NCBI GenBank assembly: GCA_964432825.1
Contig: CAYSOX010000007.1
Coordinates: 1 to 64,000, forward strand
Length of the DNA stretch: 64,000 nucleotides
Origin: UMGS1908 sp964432825
Lineage (GTDB): Bacteria > Bacillota > Clostridia > Christensenellales > UBA1242
Direction: 5' to 3'
Below, one piece after another: positions 24,968-34,494 of this stretch (the stretch's first letter is position 1; every line of letters begins with the position of its first letter). The translations under genes were made by a program, and so were the position numbers. A model generated the notes under the pieces. It was not told the DNA's origin, ran no database searches, and was given only the letters and a program-made list of their open reading frames with translations.

Positions 24968-26020
24968 TTACTCTTCTGTTGAATCGCTTTCAGTTTTTGT
25001 TTCGGAAACATCTTCCGTTTGCCCTTTGCATTTTGCAATTAAATCGTTTAATATCTCGGGGTTGTTTAATAGGTAATTTCTTGCATTTTCTCTGCCTTGA
25101 CCTATCTTTTCGCCATTATACGCAAACCATGAACCGCTCTTTTCAATATAACCCATTTCAGTAGCCATATCCAAAACACAACCTTCTTGACTTATGCCTG
25201 CGCCGTAAATAATATCAAATTCTGCAGTTTTGAATGGAGGTGCGAGTTTGTTTTTTACAACCTTTACACGAGTTCTGTTTCCTACACTGTCCGAACCATC
25301 TTTAAGTGTATCAATTTTTCGAACATCCAAACGAATACTTGCATAGAACTTAAGTGCCTTTCCCCCAGGTGTGGTTTCTGGTGAACCAAACATAACGCCG
25401 ACCTTTTCACGCAATTGGTTAATAAATACAACACAAGTTTTTGTTTTGTTTGTAATACCTGCAAGTTTACGAAGTGCTTGGCTCATAAGTCTTGCTTGAA
25501 GGCCTATATGGTTATCACCCATTTCCCCGTCAATTTCTGCCTTTGGGGTAAGTGCTGCAACGGAGTCTATAACAACAACATCTAATGCCCCACTTCTTAC
25601 AAGTTCTTCAGCAATTTCAAGCCCTTGCTCTCCGTTGTCTGGTTGTGAAACATAAAGATTTTGAAGGTCTACACCAAGTCTTGCGGCGTATGTTGGGTCT
25701 AAAGCATGTTCGGCATCTATAAATGCACATGTGCCACCTGCCTTTTGGGCTTCTGCAATTATATGAAGTGAAACAGTAGTTTTACCTGAAGATTCTGGTC
25801 CATATATTTCTACAATTCTTCCACGAGGAATACCACCTATTCCCAATGCAAGGTCTAAAGTTAAACAACCGGTAGAAATAACATCAATTGGTTGAACAGA
25901 TTGTTCGCCAAGTCTCATAATTGAACCCTTGCCATGTTGTTTTTCAATAGATGCAATAATTTGCTCTAATGCTTTTAATTTGTCTTCTTTTGTTAAATTC
26001 TTTTCGTTTTCTTTTGCCAT
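24968..26020 (-). CDS. recA: Recombinase RecA
   Basis: Forms filaments on single-stranded DNA for homologous recombination and triggers LexA self-cleavage. The 350-residue protein has the P-loop GPESSGKTT (about 70-78), Walker B VVVIDSVAAL, the L2 region with GGKALKFYAS, and the C-terminal domain with an acidic tail. Length and start are typical; GAGGGG precedes the ATG. The promoter lies at 26128-26156. I saw no clear SOS box near it. Confidence 0.98.
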   Translation of the reverse strand: MAKENEKNLTKEDKLKALEQIIASIEKQHGKGSIMRLGEQSVQPIDVISTGCLTLDLALGIGGIPRGRIVEIYGPESSGKTTVSLHIIAEAQKAGGTCAFIDAEHALDPTYAARLGVDLQNLYVSQPDNGEQGLEIAEELVRSGALDVVVIDSVAALTPKAEIDGEMGDNHIGLQARLMSQALRKLAGITNKTKTCVVFINQLREKVGVMFGSPETTPGGKALKFYASIRLDVRKIDTLKDGSDSVGNRTRVKVVKNKLAPPFKTAEFDIIYGAGISQEGCVLDMATEMGYIEKSGSWFAYNGEKIGQGRENARNYLLNNPEILNDLIAKCKGQTEDVSETKTESDSTEE

Positions 26021-26127
26021 ATTTTTCCCCTCTACTAAATAGTTTTATTATTGGACTATGCTACCTTTTTGATTAATTGGATACATTTTTTTATTGTCCA
26101 AATGTGCGATACACACCAACTGATTAA

Positions 26128-26156
26128 ATTATATCCTATAACCAATTCCATTTCAA
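26128..26156 (-). promoter_or_regulatory. Promoter of recA
   Basis: TTGAAA and TATAAT separated by 17 bases, with a 107-base leader before the recA ATG. Confidence 0.6.
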
Positions 26157-26169
26157 CATAAATTGAAAA

Positions 26170-26871
26170 TTATTTTTGCGAATTATTTTCTTCCTCAATA
26201 TTTTTATCTAATTCAATCTCTAGTTGAACCTCGTTTGAATTTTCAACTTCTTTTGTTCCAACCAAATGTGCCCAAGCCCGTCTTGTATAATTTACGCAAG
26301 AAAGTATACTGAATACACCCGCAATTGAAAGCAACACTATTCCAAAACAACCAAGATATTCAAGGGTGACATCACTAAAAAGCAAAGTATTTTGTCCATT
26401 TTTTAGCATTCCACATAATGCGGAATATAAAAACAATGCGCCTAATGAAATATCCATAAGAATTGATTTGATTTTACCCCAAACATCAGCAGATATTATT
26501 AATCCCTTTGATGCGGACAACTGCCTTATGGTGCTCATCCACGAATCTCTTAATAAAAATACTAACATTATAATGATTGATATCCATAATCCTATTACAT
26601 TATACTCGGATAGAAGTACCAAAATAAGTGCAGAGGTTTGTAAAAATTTATCAGCAGCCGCATCTAAAAGTTTTCCCATATCACTAATTAAATTGTATTT
26701 TCTTGCAAGGTATCCATCTAACCAATCGGTTGATGATGCAAGTAAATACACTACAAATGCTAAAAGTTTACAAATTCCATTTGGAATTAAAAACAATGCA
26801 ATTACGATTGGTGTTAATACTATTCTTGAAAGTGATAAAATATTTGGAATGTTTTTATTAATTTTCTTCAT
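26170..26871 (-). CDS. pgsA: CDP-diacylglycerol-glycerol-3-phosphate phosphatidyltransferase
   Basis: Makes phosphatidylglycerol phosphate, the committed step to phosphatidylglycerol. The 233-residue membrane protein shows the CDP-alcohol phosphatidyltransferase motif: STDWLDGYLARKYN, then GKLLDAAADK (residues about 47-76). Five or six hydrophobic helices follow, with an acidic tail. Its start overlaps the end of rimO by 14 bases, and recA follows, an order shared with B. subtilis. Confidence 0.93.
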   Translation of the reverse strand: MKKINKNIPNILSLSRIVLTPIVIALFLIPNGICKLLAFVVYLLASSTDWLDGYLARKYNLISDMGKLLDAAADKFLQTSALILVLLSEYNVIGLWISIIIMLVFLLRDSWMSTIRQLSASKGLIISADVWGKIKSILMDISLGALFLYSALCGMLKNGQNTLLFSDVTLEYLGCFGIVLLSIAGVFSILSCVNYTRRAWAHLVGTKEVENSNEVQLEIELDKNIEEENNSQK

Positions 26872-28252
26872 TACGGTTTCCTCTTTGTTCGTTTTCTTCT
26901 ATGTGGGCAAATAAATCGTATCCTTTTGCTTTATCAATTGTTGCCATATAAAATTCGCCCGGTTTTAATCTTCCGGCATTTGTGATATAAATTATTGTGT
27001 CTACATCAGGGGATTGATATTCGCTTCGGGCAATATCTCGACCACTTTCAAGGTCAACACCTTCATACAATACCTTTATTGTTTTGCCTATAAGTGAACG
27101 GTTATACTCTTTTACTATTTGTTTTTGAACCTTAACAGCCTTCAATAATCTTCGCTTTTTGGTAACCTCATCAACTTGATTATCAAGCCGTGCAGCAACC
27201 GTTCCATCCTCTCTTGAGTAGGTAAAAAATCCGACATTTGGCATCTTGTATTCTTTTATAAAATCCAACAATTCATTAAACTCTTTTTTAGTTTCACCCG
27301 GGAACCCTAAAATAAAAGTACTTCGGATTGCAATATCGGAATTGTCTTTTCGTAACAATTCCAAAGTTCTTACAAGGTCTCCCTTTTGAACTTTTCGATT
27401 CATTATTTTTAAAATTTCATTATTGCAATGCTGGAATGGAATATCTATATATTTGCACACTTTAGGATTGGTTTTTATTTCATTAATAACCTCATCGGTT
27501 AAATGCTCAGGATAACAATACAATAATCTAATCCACTTTAATTCTTTAATTTCACTCAATCGTTGAATAAGTTTTGCAAGCCTATTTTCTTTATATAAAT
27601 CTTCACCATACTTAGACACATCTTGGGCAACAAGAATAATTTCTTTTGCACCATTTTTTACTAGGTCTTTGGCTTCTGCAATTATACTTTCAATTTTTCT
27701 TGACCTGAATCTTCCACGAATGTAAGGAATTAAACAATATGAGCAAAAGTTGTCGCAACCATCGGCTATCTTTAAATATGCATAAAAGTTTGGAGTTGTA
27801 ACAACTCTTCCCTCTTCAACCGAATCTACATTATAATTTTCATCAACCTTTACAATATCACCTTTTTCGGGATTTTGCAAAAACTCTTTAGTGATTTCTA
27901 CAATCTGCTTATAATCATTAGTTCCAAGGAATATATCCACCTCAGGAAAATCGTTTCTCAAATCTTTCAACCTAATTTGAGGAAAACAACCGGTTACAAT
28001 TAAGCAAATACACCTTCCATTTGTTCGGTAATTTGTCATTTCATCAATTGTTCTATAAGATTCATCCCTACTAGACTGAATGAACGCACAAGTATTAATA
28101 ATTATAATATCCGCCTCCGAAGGGTCACCCGTGAAGGAAACTCCCTCCGATTGTAAATAAGTCATCATATTTTCGGTATCAATTCGGTTTTTGTCGCATC
28201 CTAATGATATTACACCAATTTGCATACCCTTTAAACTAACTTCTTTTTTCAT
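26858..28252 (-). CDS. rimO: Ribosomal protein S12 methylthiotransferase RimO
   Basis: Radical-SAM enzyme that methylthiolates an Asp of ribosomal protein S12. The 464-residue protein has an N-terminal UPF0004 domain with Cys in GCDKNRID, NTCAFI and VTGCFPQ, the radical-SAM cluster CDNFCSYCLIP (about 163-173), and a C-terminal TRAM domain. GCDKN at the N-terminus and DGCDNFCSYC are typical of RimO rather than MiaB. It follows ftsK by 11 bases and overlaps pgsA. Confidence 0.92.
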   Translation of the reverse strand: MKKEVSLKGMQIGVISLGCDKNRIDTENMMTYLQSEGVSFTGDPSEADIIIINTCAFIQSSRDESYRTIDEMTNYRTNGRCICLIVTGCFPQIRLKDLRNDFPEVDIFLGTNDYKQIVEITKEFLQNPEKGDIVKVDENYNVDSVEEGRVVTTPNFYAYLKIADGCDNFCSYCLIPYIRGRFRSRKIESIIAEAKDLVKNGAKEIILVAQDVSKYGEDLYKENRLAKLIQRLSEIKELKWIRLLYCYPEHLTDEVINEIKTNPKVCKYIDIPFQHCNNEILKIMNRKVQKGDLVRTLELLRKDNSDIAIRSTFILGFPGETKKEFNELLDFIKEYKMPNVGFFTYSREDGTVAARLDNQVDEVTKKRRLLKAVKVQKQIVKEYNRSLIGKTIKVLYEGVDLESGRDIARSEYQSPDVDTIIYITNAGRLKPGEFYMATIDKAKGYDLFAHIEENEQRGNRNEEN

Positions 28253-28263
28253 AGATTTTTCCT

Positions 28264-31035
28264 CTAATTGACATTATCGCCAAACTTTTCATTAAATTCT
28301 TCCATTGACATATGAACGGTTCGGAGTTTACTTCCTTTACCCGGTGAAATATATCCTGCAAGTTCCATCTGGTCTATAATTCGTGCGGCTCGTGAATAGC
28401 CAACCCTAAATCTTCTTTGAACCATATTAATTGATGCTCCGCCGGATTGAATGCAAAGTTTTAAGGCTGATGGGAGCAATTCGTCTTGGTCGGGATTTTC
28501 AGGGTCATATCCACCCGTTGTATCTATTGCTGATTTACCTTCTTGTTTTGGGTCGGTTAAAATTTCTCTTTCAAGGTCATCGTCAAAATTTATTTCGTTG
28601 TGGTCTTTTATATACTCTACCACCTTTTTAACCTCATCCATACTCATATAACCACCTTGAAGTCTTACAGTAACATTTGAATCTTGAGCCGAAACCAACA
28701 TATCCCCATAACCTAAAAGTTTTTCAGCACCCGTTTCATCTAGAATAACCCTAGAATCCACCGAACTACCAAGCGACAACGCAACTCTTGTTGGTAAATT
28801 GTTTTTAATGGTTCCGGTGATTATATCGGCAGATGGTCTTTGGGTTGCAATCATCATATGTATACCACTAGCACGACCTAGTTGAGCAAGTCTTGCAATC
28901 TTTTCTTCTACATCTTTTTTCCCGACCATCATCAAATCTGCAAGTTCATCTATCACAATTACTAGATATGGTATCATTTGTTCTTCATGTGTTTCGGTTA
29001 CACATTTAGAATGGTTAAAGTCTTGAATATTTTGGAAACCATATTGTTGCAACTTCTTAAAACGCCTATCCATTTCTTTAACCGCCCAACCCAATGCATT
29101 TATTGCTTTGTCACAATCACAGACGGCATTTGGTATCATCATATGAGGCATACCATTGTAGCACGAAAATTCAACTCGCTTTGGGTCAATCATAATAAAC
29201 CGCAATTGTGATGGTGAACATTTGTACATTAAACTTAAAATCAAACTATGCAAAAATACAGATTTACCCGAACCGGTTGAACCGGCAATAAGCATATGAA
29301 CAAGTTTTGGAAGTGACTTAACCACCACTTCGCCAGTGATACTCTTACCAAGTGCAACAGGAAGGTTTACGCTAGAAGTTTGAAATTCTTTACTTTCAAG
29401 CATTTCACGAAGTCCAACCGTGCTCCGTTTATCATTTGCAACTTCTACACCAACGGCATTCTTCCCTGGGATTGGAGCCTCTATTCTGACACCGCCTTTG
29501 CTTCTAAGTGCTGCCGAAATATCGCTATCGTAAGATAATATTTTTCTAACACTTGTTCCATACGGCATACTTAATTCATACTGGGTTACATTAGGACCTC
29601 TTACAACACCTATCACTTTTGCATCTACATTAAAACTACTCAAAACTTGCTCTAGCGCAGTACTTTTCTGCTCAAAATCGCCACCATATGTACTTTCGTC
29701 ATCCGAACGATATTCAAGTATTGATGTAGGAGGTGGACAATATGCTTTATCTGTTTGAGGCTTGTATTTTGTCGGTTTGCCAATATTAATGCCTATAGGG
29801 ATTTGCTCAGGTCCTGCTTTAGGCTTTGAGCCAAAGAATTTATCTATAGGGTTTCCAAGAGTTTCTTGATCGTCAGTACCATTTTCCATGCCTGTTGAAC
29901 TAAACGGAGTGAACGGATCACCCACGCCACCACCGAAACGGTCACGACCTCGTCCTCTTCCTAAACCGTCAATCGTGCCTGTTTTAGAAGTGTCATCAAT
30001 TTCTTCTGTAGGTTGTCCTATTATCTTCGTTATCCAATCCGGTGTAGTACCATCGGAGTCATCTATAATTGGATCATCGTCGGTTGGATATTCGTCATCA
30101 TTTTCCGAATAATCATCACCTATTATATATCCTTCGTCTTCTGTATTGTCTACATCGTCACCATTTGTTTCGTAACCTTGCTCAACATCCTCTTTAGGCG
30201 AATACACATAAACGCCATTTTCATCCTTAGTGTATACATAAGGTGTGGATGGTTTTTTATATGTATAAGGGTCGGTAATTGGAACCGCATTTTGAGGCGA
30301 TGAATTTTCTGTTATATCATTATACCCATTTTTATCACCTGAAGTGTATCCACCATCAAAGTTAAAGGGTTCAGACTCCATGTCATCTTCTTGCCCATTG
30401 TCAGCACCTGTATTTACTTTAGATGAATCTTCTAAAAGTCCACCGATTGTATCCGTCTTGGCAGTTTTTTCGTCATCGACATACCTAGTGTTTGCCGTTG
30501 CTTTGATTTTTCTTCTATCCATACTTTTAATATTTAGATAATAATCGGCGGTTATGGCAACAAAAATAACTAGTACTATGCCAAACATAATACATGCACC
30601 AACACCACTAAGTAAACACATAATTGGATAAGTGAATATGCTAAGAATCACTCCGCCTACGGTTACCCCTGACTGATATGTGACAACACTTTTTAAAAGG
30701 CTAAAATAATTAGAAAATTTGATTCCGTCTGTTTTTGCGAAATCAATCAAAAATGCCGTATGCAACAACATCGCCAAACTTATTGTTACACCTATAATGT
30801 ATGCCAAATTTTTGTTTGACATAGAAAATCTCATATTAAGCGAATATGCAATACTTATTAGTATCCCTAAAATCATCATAGGATAAAACATCAATCCAAA
30901 AATGCCTAAAATAAAATTGGTTATTTTATGCAAACCCGAAAAAAAAGTTAAAAGTGTAATGAGGGATAATATACCCGCTACCACTATCCCCTTCCATTTA
31001 ATTTCTTTTTTTACCTTTCTTGAATTAAAATACAC
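28264..31035 (-). CDS. DNA translocase FtsK/SpoIIIE
   Basis: Hexameric ATPase that pumps DNA through the division or sporulation septum. The 923 residues hold four N-terminal membrane helices (about 15-165), a long acidic, low-complexity linker (about 170-420), then the motor domain with Walker A AGSTGSGKS (about 601-609) and Walker B LVIVIDELADLM, and a C-terminal winged-helix gamma domain (FRVGYSRAARIIDQM). The start is a GTG at 31035 with GGAGTGG 10 bases upstream. The neighbours pgsA and recA match the B. subtilis spoIIIE region, favouring SpoIIIE. Confidence 0.93.
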   Translation of the reverse strand: MYFNSRKVKKEIKWKGIVVAGILSLITLLTFFSGLHKITNFILGIFGLMFYPMMILGILISIAYSLNMRFSMSNKNLAYIIGVTISLAMLLHTAFLIDFAKTDGIKFSNYFSLLKSVVTYQSGVTVGGVILSIFTYPIMCLLSGVGACIMFGIVLVIFVAITADYYLNIKSMDRRKIKATANTRYVDDEKTAKTDTIGGLLEDSSKVNTGADNGQEDDMESEPFNFDGGYTSGDKNGYNDITENSSPQNAVPITDPYTYKKPSTPYVYTKDENGVYVYSPKEDVEQGYETNGDDVDNTEDEGYIIGDDYSENDDEYPTDDDPIIDDSDGTTPDWITKIIGQPTEEIDDTSKTGTIDGLGRGRGRDRFGGGVGDPFTPFSSTGMENGTDDQETLGNPIDKFFGSKPKAGPEQIPIGINIGKPTKYKPQTDKAYCPPPTSILEYRSDDESTYGGDFEQKSTALEQVLSSFNVDAKVIGVVRGPNVTQYELSMPYGTSVRKILSYDSDISAALRSKGGVRIEAPIPGKNAVGVEVANDKRSTVGLREMLESKEFQTSSVNLPVALGKSITGEVVVKSLPKLVHMLIAGSTGSGKSVFLHSLILSLMYKCSPSQLRFIMIDPKRVEFSCYNGMPHMMIPNAVCDCDKAINALGWAVKEMDRRFKKLQQYGFQNIQDFNHSKCVTETHEEQMIPYLVIVIDELADLMMVGKKDVEEKIARLAQLGRASGIHMMIATQRPSADIITGTIKNNLPTRVALSLGSSVDSRVILDETGAEKLLGYGDMLVSAQDSNVTVRLQGGYMSMDEVKKVVEYIKDHNEINFDDDLEREILTDPKQEGKSAIDTTGGYDPENPDQDELLPSALKLCIQSGGASINMVQRRFRVGYSRAARIIDQMELAGYISPGKGSKLRTVHMSMEEFNEKFGDNVN

Positions 31036-31240
31036 TTAAACGACACCACTCCTACTTAATCTAAATATTTTTCCTATTAATTTTACCATAAATATTGGCA
31101 AATTTGCAAATAAATTTATATACTAAAATTTAATTGTTTCTCTGAGTATTATCATATACTAACTTCAAATCTTTTTTAGCACCGAACATTTTTCTGAACG
31201 CTAAAAATAACTATATTCTAAAATTGATATACAAAAAAGT

Positions 31241-32470
31241 TTATTCTACGATTGATATATGCAATTCGTCTAAATTAACGACCTCCCGAAAAACGCTTTC
31301 GCACTCGGCTTTTGTCATTGATTTTAAGTCGGCTAAAATCTCGTCTGTATCCTCAACCTTACCTGTATATGCAAAATAAGATAAATTTATATAAATATCG
31401 TCTTGTTGCATTAAAAAACTATTCACTAAAACGCTTTTTGCGGTTTCAAACTCCTCGTCGGTTATGCCGTTATCTAAAACATTTTGCAATTCCTTTTTTA
31501 CCGCATCTATTGCAATATCACGGTTCTTTTTAGATGTTGCAAAGTCTATAAGCATAAACCCATTGTTTTTGTAATAATACTTATCGGTATAAATACTATA
31601 GCAAAGAGACATTTCATTTCTAAGTTTTTTAAAAAGCCTTGAACTCATACTTCCACCCAAAATAAATGCCATAAGCGAAAATCTTCGGCGATTTGGGTTT
31701 AATGCATCCATAGTGTATAATCCCATCATAACATTTGATTGAAATAAATCTTTGGTGTTAATCACCGTGTTGGTTGCACGCTTTATGTTTGGAAGATAGG
31801 TTTTTACAAAAGATTCGTTGCCGTCAATTTCTTTAAACCGCTCTGAAAAATATGTTTGAACCAACGACTTAATCTCTTCAATATCAAAATCACCTATTAC
31901 CGAAATAATTGTGTTTTGTGGGATGTAATGTGAATTTCTAAAGTTTATAAGTTCTTCTCTTGTAACCTTTGTTAATAATTCAGGTACACCGGCAATATCA
32001 TACCCCATTGGAGTATTGCTAAACATACTTTCCATAAGTTTATCAAATGCAAAATGAGGTGGATTGTCATTACACATTTTAATTTCTTCAATTATTATTT
32101 GTTTTTCTTTTTCTAGTCCCTTTTCATCAAAGACGCTGTCAAAAAACATTGACGAAAACAACTCAAACACGCGTTTTACATTAAATTTTGGGAAGTGTGC
32201 CTTATAAGTTGTAAATTCGTTTGAGGTGCTAGCATTGGTGTTTGCACAAATTTTATCAAACTCAACACTAAGTTCCTCTTGGGAATAGTCTTTTGTTCCT
32301 TTAAACATTGAATGCTCCAATAAATGTGCCAATCCTTTTGGACTACTTTCATTTTCGCTACCAGTTAGTACCAAAATATCAAGCGAGGCCTTAACCTTGT
32401 TTGTCTCCTTCTTTTTAAAAATAAGCCTTAAACCATTTTCATACTCTACTATAATTTCTTTCTTCTTCAT
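31241..32470 (-). CDS. M16 zinc peptidase, active-type
   Basis: Pitrilysin-family metallopeptidase. The 409-residue protein keeps the inverted zinc motif HLLEH (HXXEH, in GLAHLLEHSMFKG) and the distal Glu (IIIEEIKMCND). ATG at 32470 is preferred because GGAGG lies ten bases upstream; a TTG at 32488 would add six residues. It overlaps or abuts the upstream M16 gene. The pair corresponds to ymfF/ymfH of B. subtilis, which flank the spoIIIE-recA region. Its substrate is unknown. Confidence 0.88.
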   Translation of the reverse strand: MKKKEIIVEYENGLRLIFKKKETNKVKASLDILVLTGSENESSPKGLAHLLEHSMFKGTKDYSQEELSVEFDKICANTNASTSNEFTTYKAHFPKFNVKRVFELFSSMFFDSVFDEKGLEKEKQIIIEEIKMCNDNPPHFAFDKLMESMFSNTPMGYDIAGVPELLTKVTREELINFRNSHYIPQNTIISVIGDFDIEEIKSLVQTYFSERFKEIDGNESFVKTYLPNIKRATNTVINTKDLFQSNVMMGLYTMDALNPNRRRFSLMAFILGGSMSSRLFKKLRNEMSLCYSIYTDKYYYKNNGFMLIDFATSKKNRDIAIDAVKKELQNVLDNGITDEEFETAKSVLVNSFLMQQDDIYINLSYFAYTGKVEDTDEILADLKSMTKAECESVFREVVNLDELHISIVE

Positions 32471-32477
32471 TATTATT

Positions 32478-33755
32478 TTATCCTCCAATCTCTAAAAAGG
32501 GATTAAACTCTTTATCAATTTTTCCTATCGCAACTACCAATACCGAATTAAAATCCAGTGTTTTTACGCAAGTAATATTAAAATTATCGTAACTCAAGGA
32601 GGAAATTTGCTGTAATTCGTTATCCAAATTGAAAAGTTCATCCTTTAAAAACAACATCTTGTTATACCTCACAGCAATTGTTTGAGGTGTGGTATGCTGA
32701 AGTGCAACCTCGGTTTTATATTTATCCAGCATTATATTAAACTCTTGACGCGTAATCTGTTCACTTTTAAGTTTTTTAAGTGACTTAACCACGCAATGAT
32801 AAACATCTTCAGCCACCGCACTATCTACAGCAAAGGTAATAGAAATATGGCTATTGTTTTTAAACTGGCGAACAACAACATCCACCCCATACACTCCCGA
32901 AACCATTTTTAATTCCATTCTTAGGTATAAATTTAAATACATTTCAAAAATTTTAGAATACTTATACCCTGCAGATTCGTGTGGTGCCGTTGGAAAACTG
33001 ATTTGAAACCTTGTTTGGTTTAGTGGTTTATTTTTTGAAATAAATACCGGACTTTGCAAAGCAACTGGCGGTGTGGAACGCGGTCTCCTTCGACCATTCT
33101 TTTCCATTATTCTAATATAAAAATATTGATTTATAAACGACTGAACCTTATCAAAAGCCTCAGCAGTTGTTAAATTTTCTCCATTTTCATTTTTTTGTAA
33201 AGTTAATTCACCAACTATGGAAAGCAAAACATTTTCTGGAAGTAAACAATCATGTAAAAATGCACGAACATCCTCAAGGGTTATGGTTTGCAAAGTCTTT
33301 GCATTACCTAAAACCGTTGTGGATAGATTAGTCCCTTTATAAATATATTTTTGAGTAAGATTGTTTAACAACGCCGTTGGATTAAAACTTTCCTTTTCAA
33401 TCTCTTGTGTAATTTTAAAAATTTCTCTATCCAAACTTGCCTGCTTTGGGAAAAAGTCAAAAATGCATTCGCTAAGTGCCTTTAAACACTTTTCTAATGC
33501 ACTTGATTGACAAGACACATTAAATTCAATATGTTCAAAATCAGTTTTCGTTTCAATAATTCCACCGAACTCCGAAACACTAGCCGACAAATTCGACCTA
33601 ATTAAGCGTTCTATCAAATGCGATATTCCCGACTTTCCCTTAGGTTCCAATTCAGCACCAATACAAATACTCAACGACACTGCAACCATTCGGCAATCTT
33701 TATTACAAATAACCGCTTTAAACTTGTTTGGAAAATTAATCAATTTATGTTCCAT
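32478..33755 (-). CDS. M16 peptidase-like protein lacking the zinc motif
   Basis: A 425-residue M16 homologue whose zinc motif reads HLIER in GISHLIERLIRSN, so the second His is lost. It is probably the non-catalytic partner of the following active M16 protein, as in YmfF/YmfH-like pairs and in processing-peptidase heterodimers. Its start (MEHKLINFPNKF) is preceded by a 22-bp tandem duplication that includes a second copy of the ribosome-binding site and ATG; the first copy opens a ten-codon minicistron. Confidence 0.85.
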   Translation of the reverse strand: MEHKLINFPNKFKAVICNKDCRMVAVSLSICIGAELEPKGKSGISHLIERLIRSNLSASVSEFGGIIETKTDFEHIEFNVSCQSSALEKCLKALSECIFDFFPKQASLDREIFKITQEIEKESFNPTALLNNLTQKYIYKGTNLSTTVLGNAKTLQTITLEDVRAFLHDCLLPENVLLSIVGELTLQKNENGENLTTAEAFDKVQSFINQYFYIRIMEKNGRRRPRSTPPVALQSPVFISKNKPLNQTRFQISFPTAPHESAGYKYSKIFEMYLNLYLRMELKMVSGVYGVDVVVRQFKNNSHISITFAVDSAVAEDVYHCVVKSLKKLKSEQITRQEFNIMLDKYKTEVALQHTTPQTIAVRYNKMLFLKDELFNLDNELQQISSLSYDNFNITCVKTLDFNSVLVVAIGKIDKEFNPFLEIGG

Positions 33756-33788
33756 ACACTTTCTCCTTATGTTCCATACACTTTCTCC
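33745..33788. repeat. 22-bp tandem duplication of RBS and start codon
   Basis: Two identical 22-bp units at 33745-33766 and 33767-33788 each contain, on the minus strand, GGAGAAAGTGT-ATG-GAACATAA. The upstream ATG reads ten codons and stops (MEHKEKVYGT). Confidence 0.85.
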
Positions 33789-34070
33789 TAAGTTAGACTT
33801 TGATTTAATTATAACCTAAACACAACAAATTTTACAAATAAATTGCCATAATATTTTGAATTGTTTGGTTAAACCCTTTGTTATTCCGCCTCGACCTTTA
33901 ACTGGTAAGCAAAATGGGTCGAACAAAATTTTTAAACTTAGTGCAAATCAAAAAAGTTTTAAAAATTATTTTTAATATTGTCAGCACAGGAGTTGATATC
34001 CACAATATAAAACAACAACCACCCCTCACCTCAAACAGTTTATTGGAGTGATTTTTAAGTAAGCACAAAG

Positions 34071-34121
34071 AAAGCCCAAACAGAATTGTTCGGGCTTTGC
34101 GGGGCGGATATTATCCACCCC
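34071..34121 (-). terminator. Two hairpins downstream of thiI
   Basis: GGGGCGGAT/ATCCACCCC-type hairpin (34101-34121) is followed by AAAGCCC..AACA/TGTT..GGGCTTT (34071-34098) with TTTCTTT after it on the minus strand. This looks like the end of the thiI transcript. Between them and the M16 start lies AT-rich sequence with nothing notable. Confidence 0.55.
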
Positions 34122-34189
34122 CTACAACTATCGTATTGAAATCTTTTTAATTAAGGGAAATTTTTATCCTCATTTGGGGAGGATTTTAA

Positions 34190-34492
34190 AATTGGGTTAA
34201 TCACATCCCCGAATTTGTTGAGGAGAGTTGCGAACCGCTTATTGGTGTAACTCTTAAATTGTGCTAATCACTTCCCGTATTTATTGGGGAGAGTTGCAAA
34301 CCGCTTATTGGTGTAACTCTTAAATTGTGCTAATCACTTCCCGTATTTATTGGGGAGAGTTGCAAACCACATTTGGGTGCAACTCTTAAATTATACTAAT
34401 CACTTCCCGTATTTATTGGGGAGAGTTGCAAACCACATTGGGTGTAACTCTTAAATTATGCTAATTACCTCCCCGTATTTGTTGAGGGAAAA
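34190..34492. repeat. 66-bp tandem repeat array, about 4.6 units
   Basis: The word CTAATCAC (or variant) recurs at 34197, 34264, 34330, 34396 and 34461, giving periods of 67, 66, 66 and 65. Each unit contains TTCCC..GGGGA and a longer inverted repeat GAGTTGC-AA-ACC/GGT-GTAACTC; one unit has GCAACTC, a change that improves pairing. The units are adjacent without unique spacers, so this is not CRISPR. Confidence 0.9.
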
Positions 34493-34494
34493 AG

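Noticed and set aside
26020..26128. SOS box in the recA leader
   Set aside because: No GAAC-N4-GTTC or close variant is visible; short words such as ACATTTG shared with the lexA promoter are too weak.
34190..34492. Possible CRISPR array
   Set aside because: The units are 65-67 bp and adjoin directly; there are no unique spacers and no cas genes.
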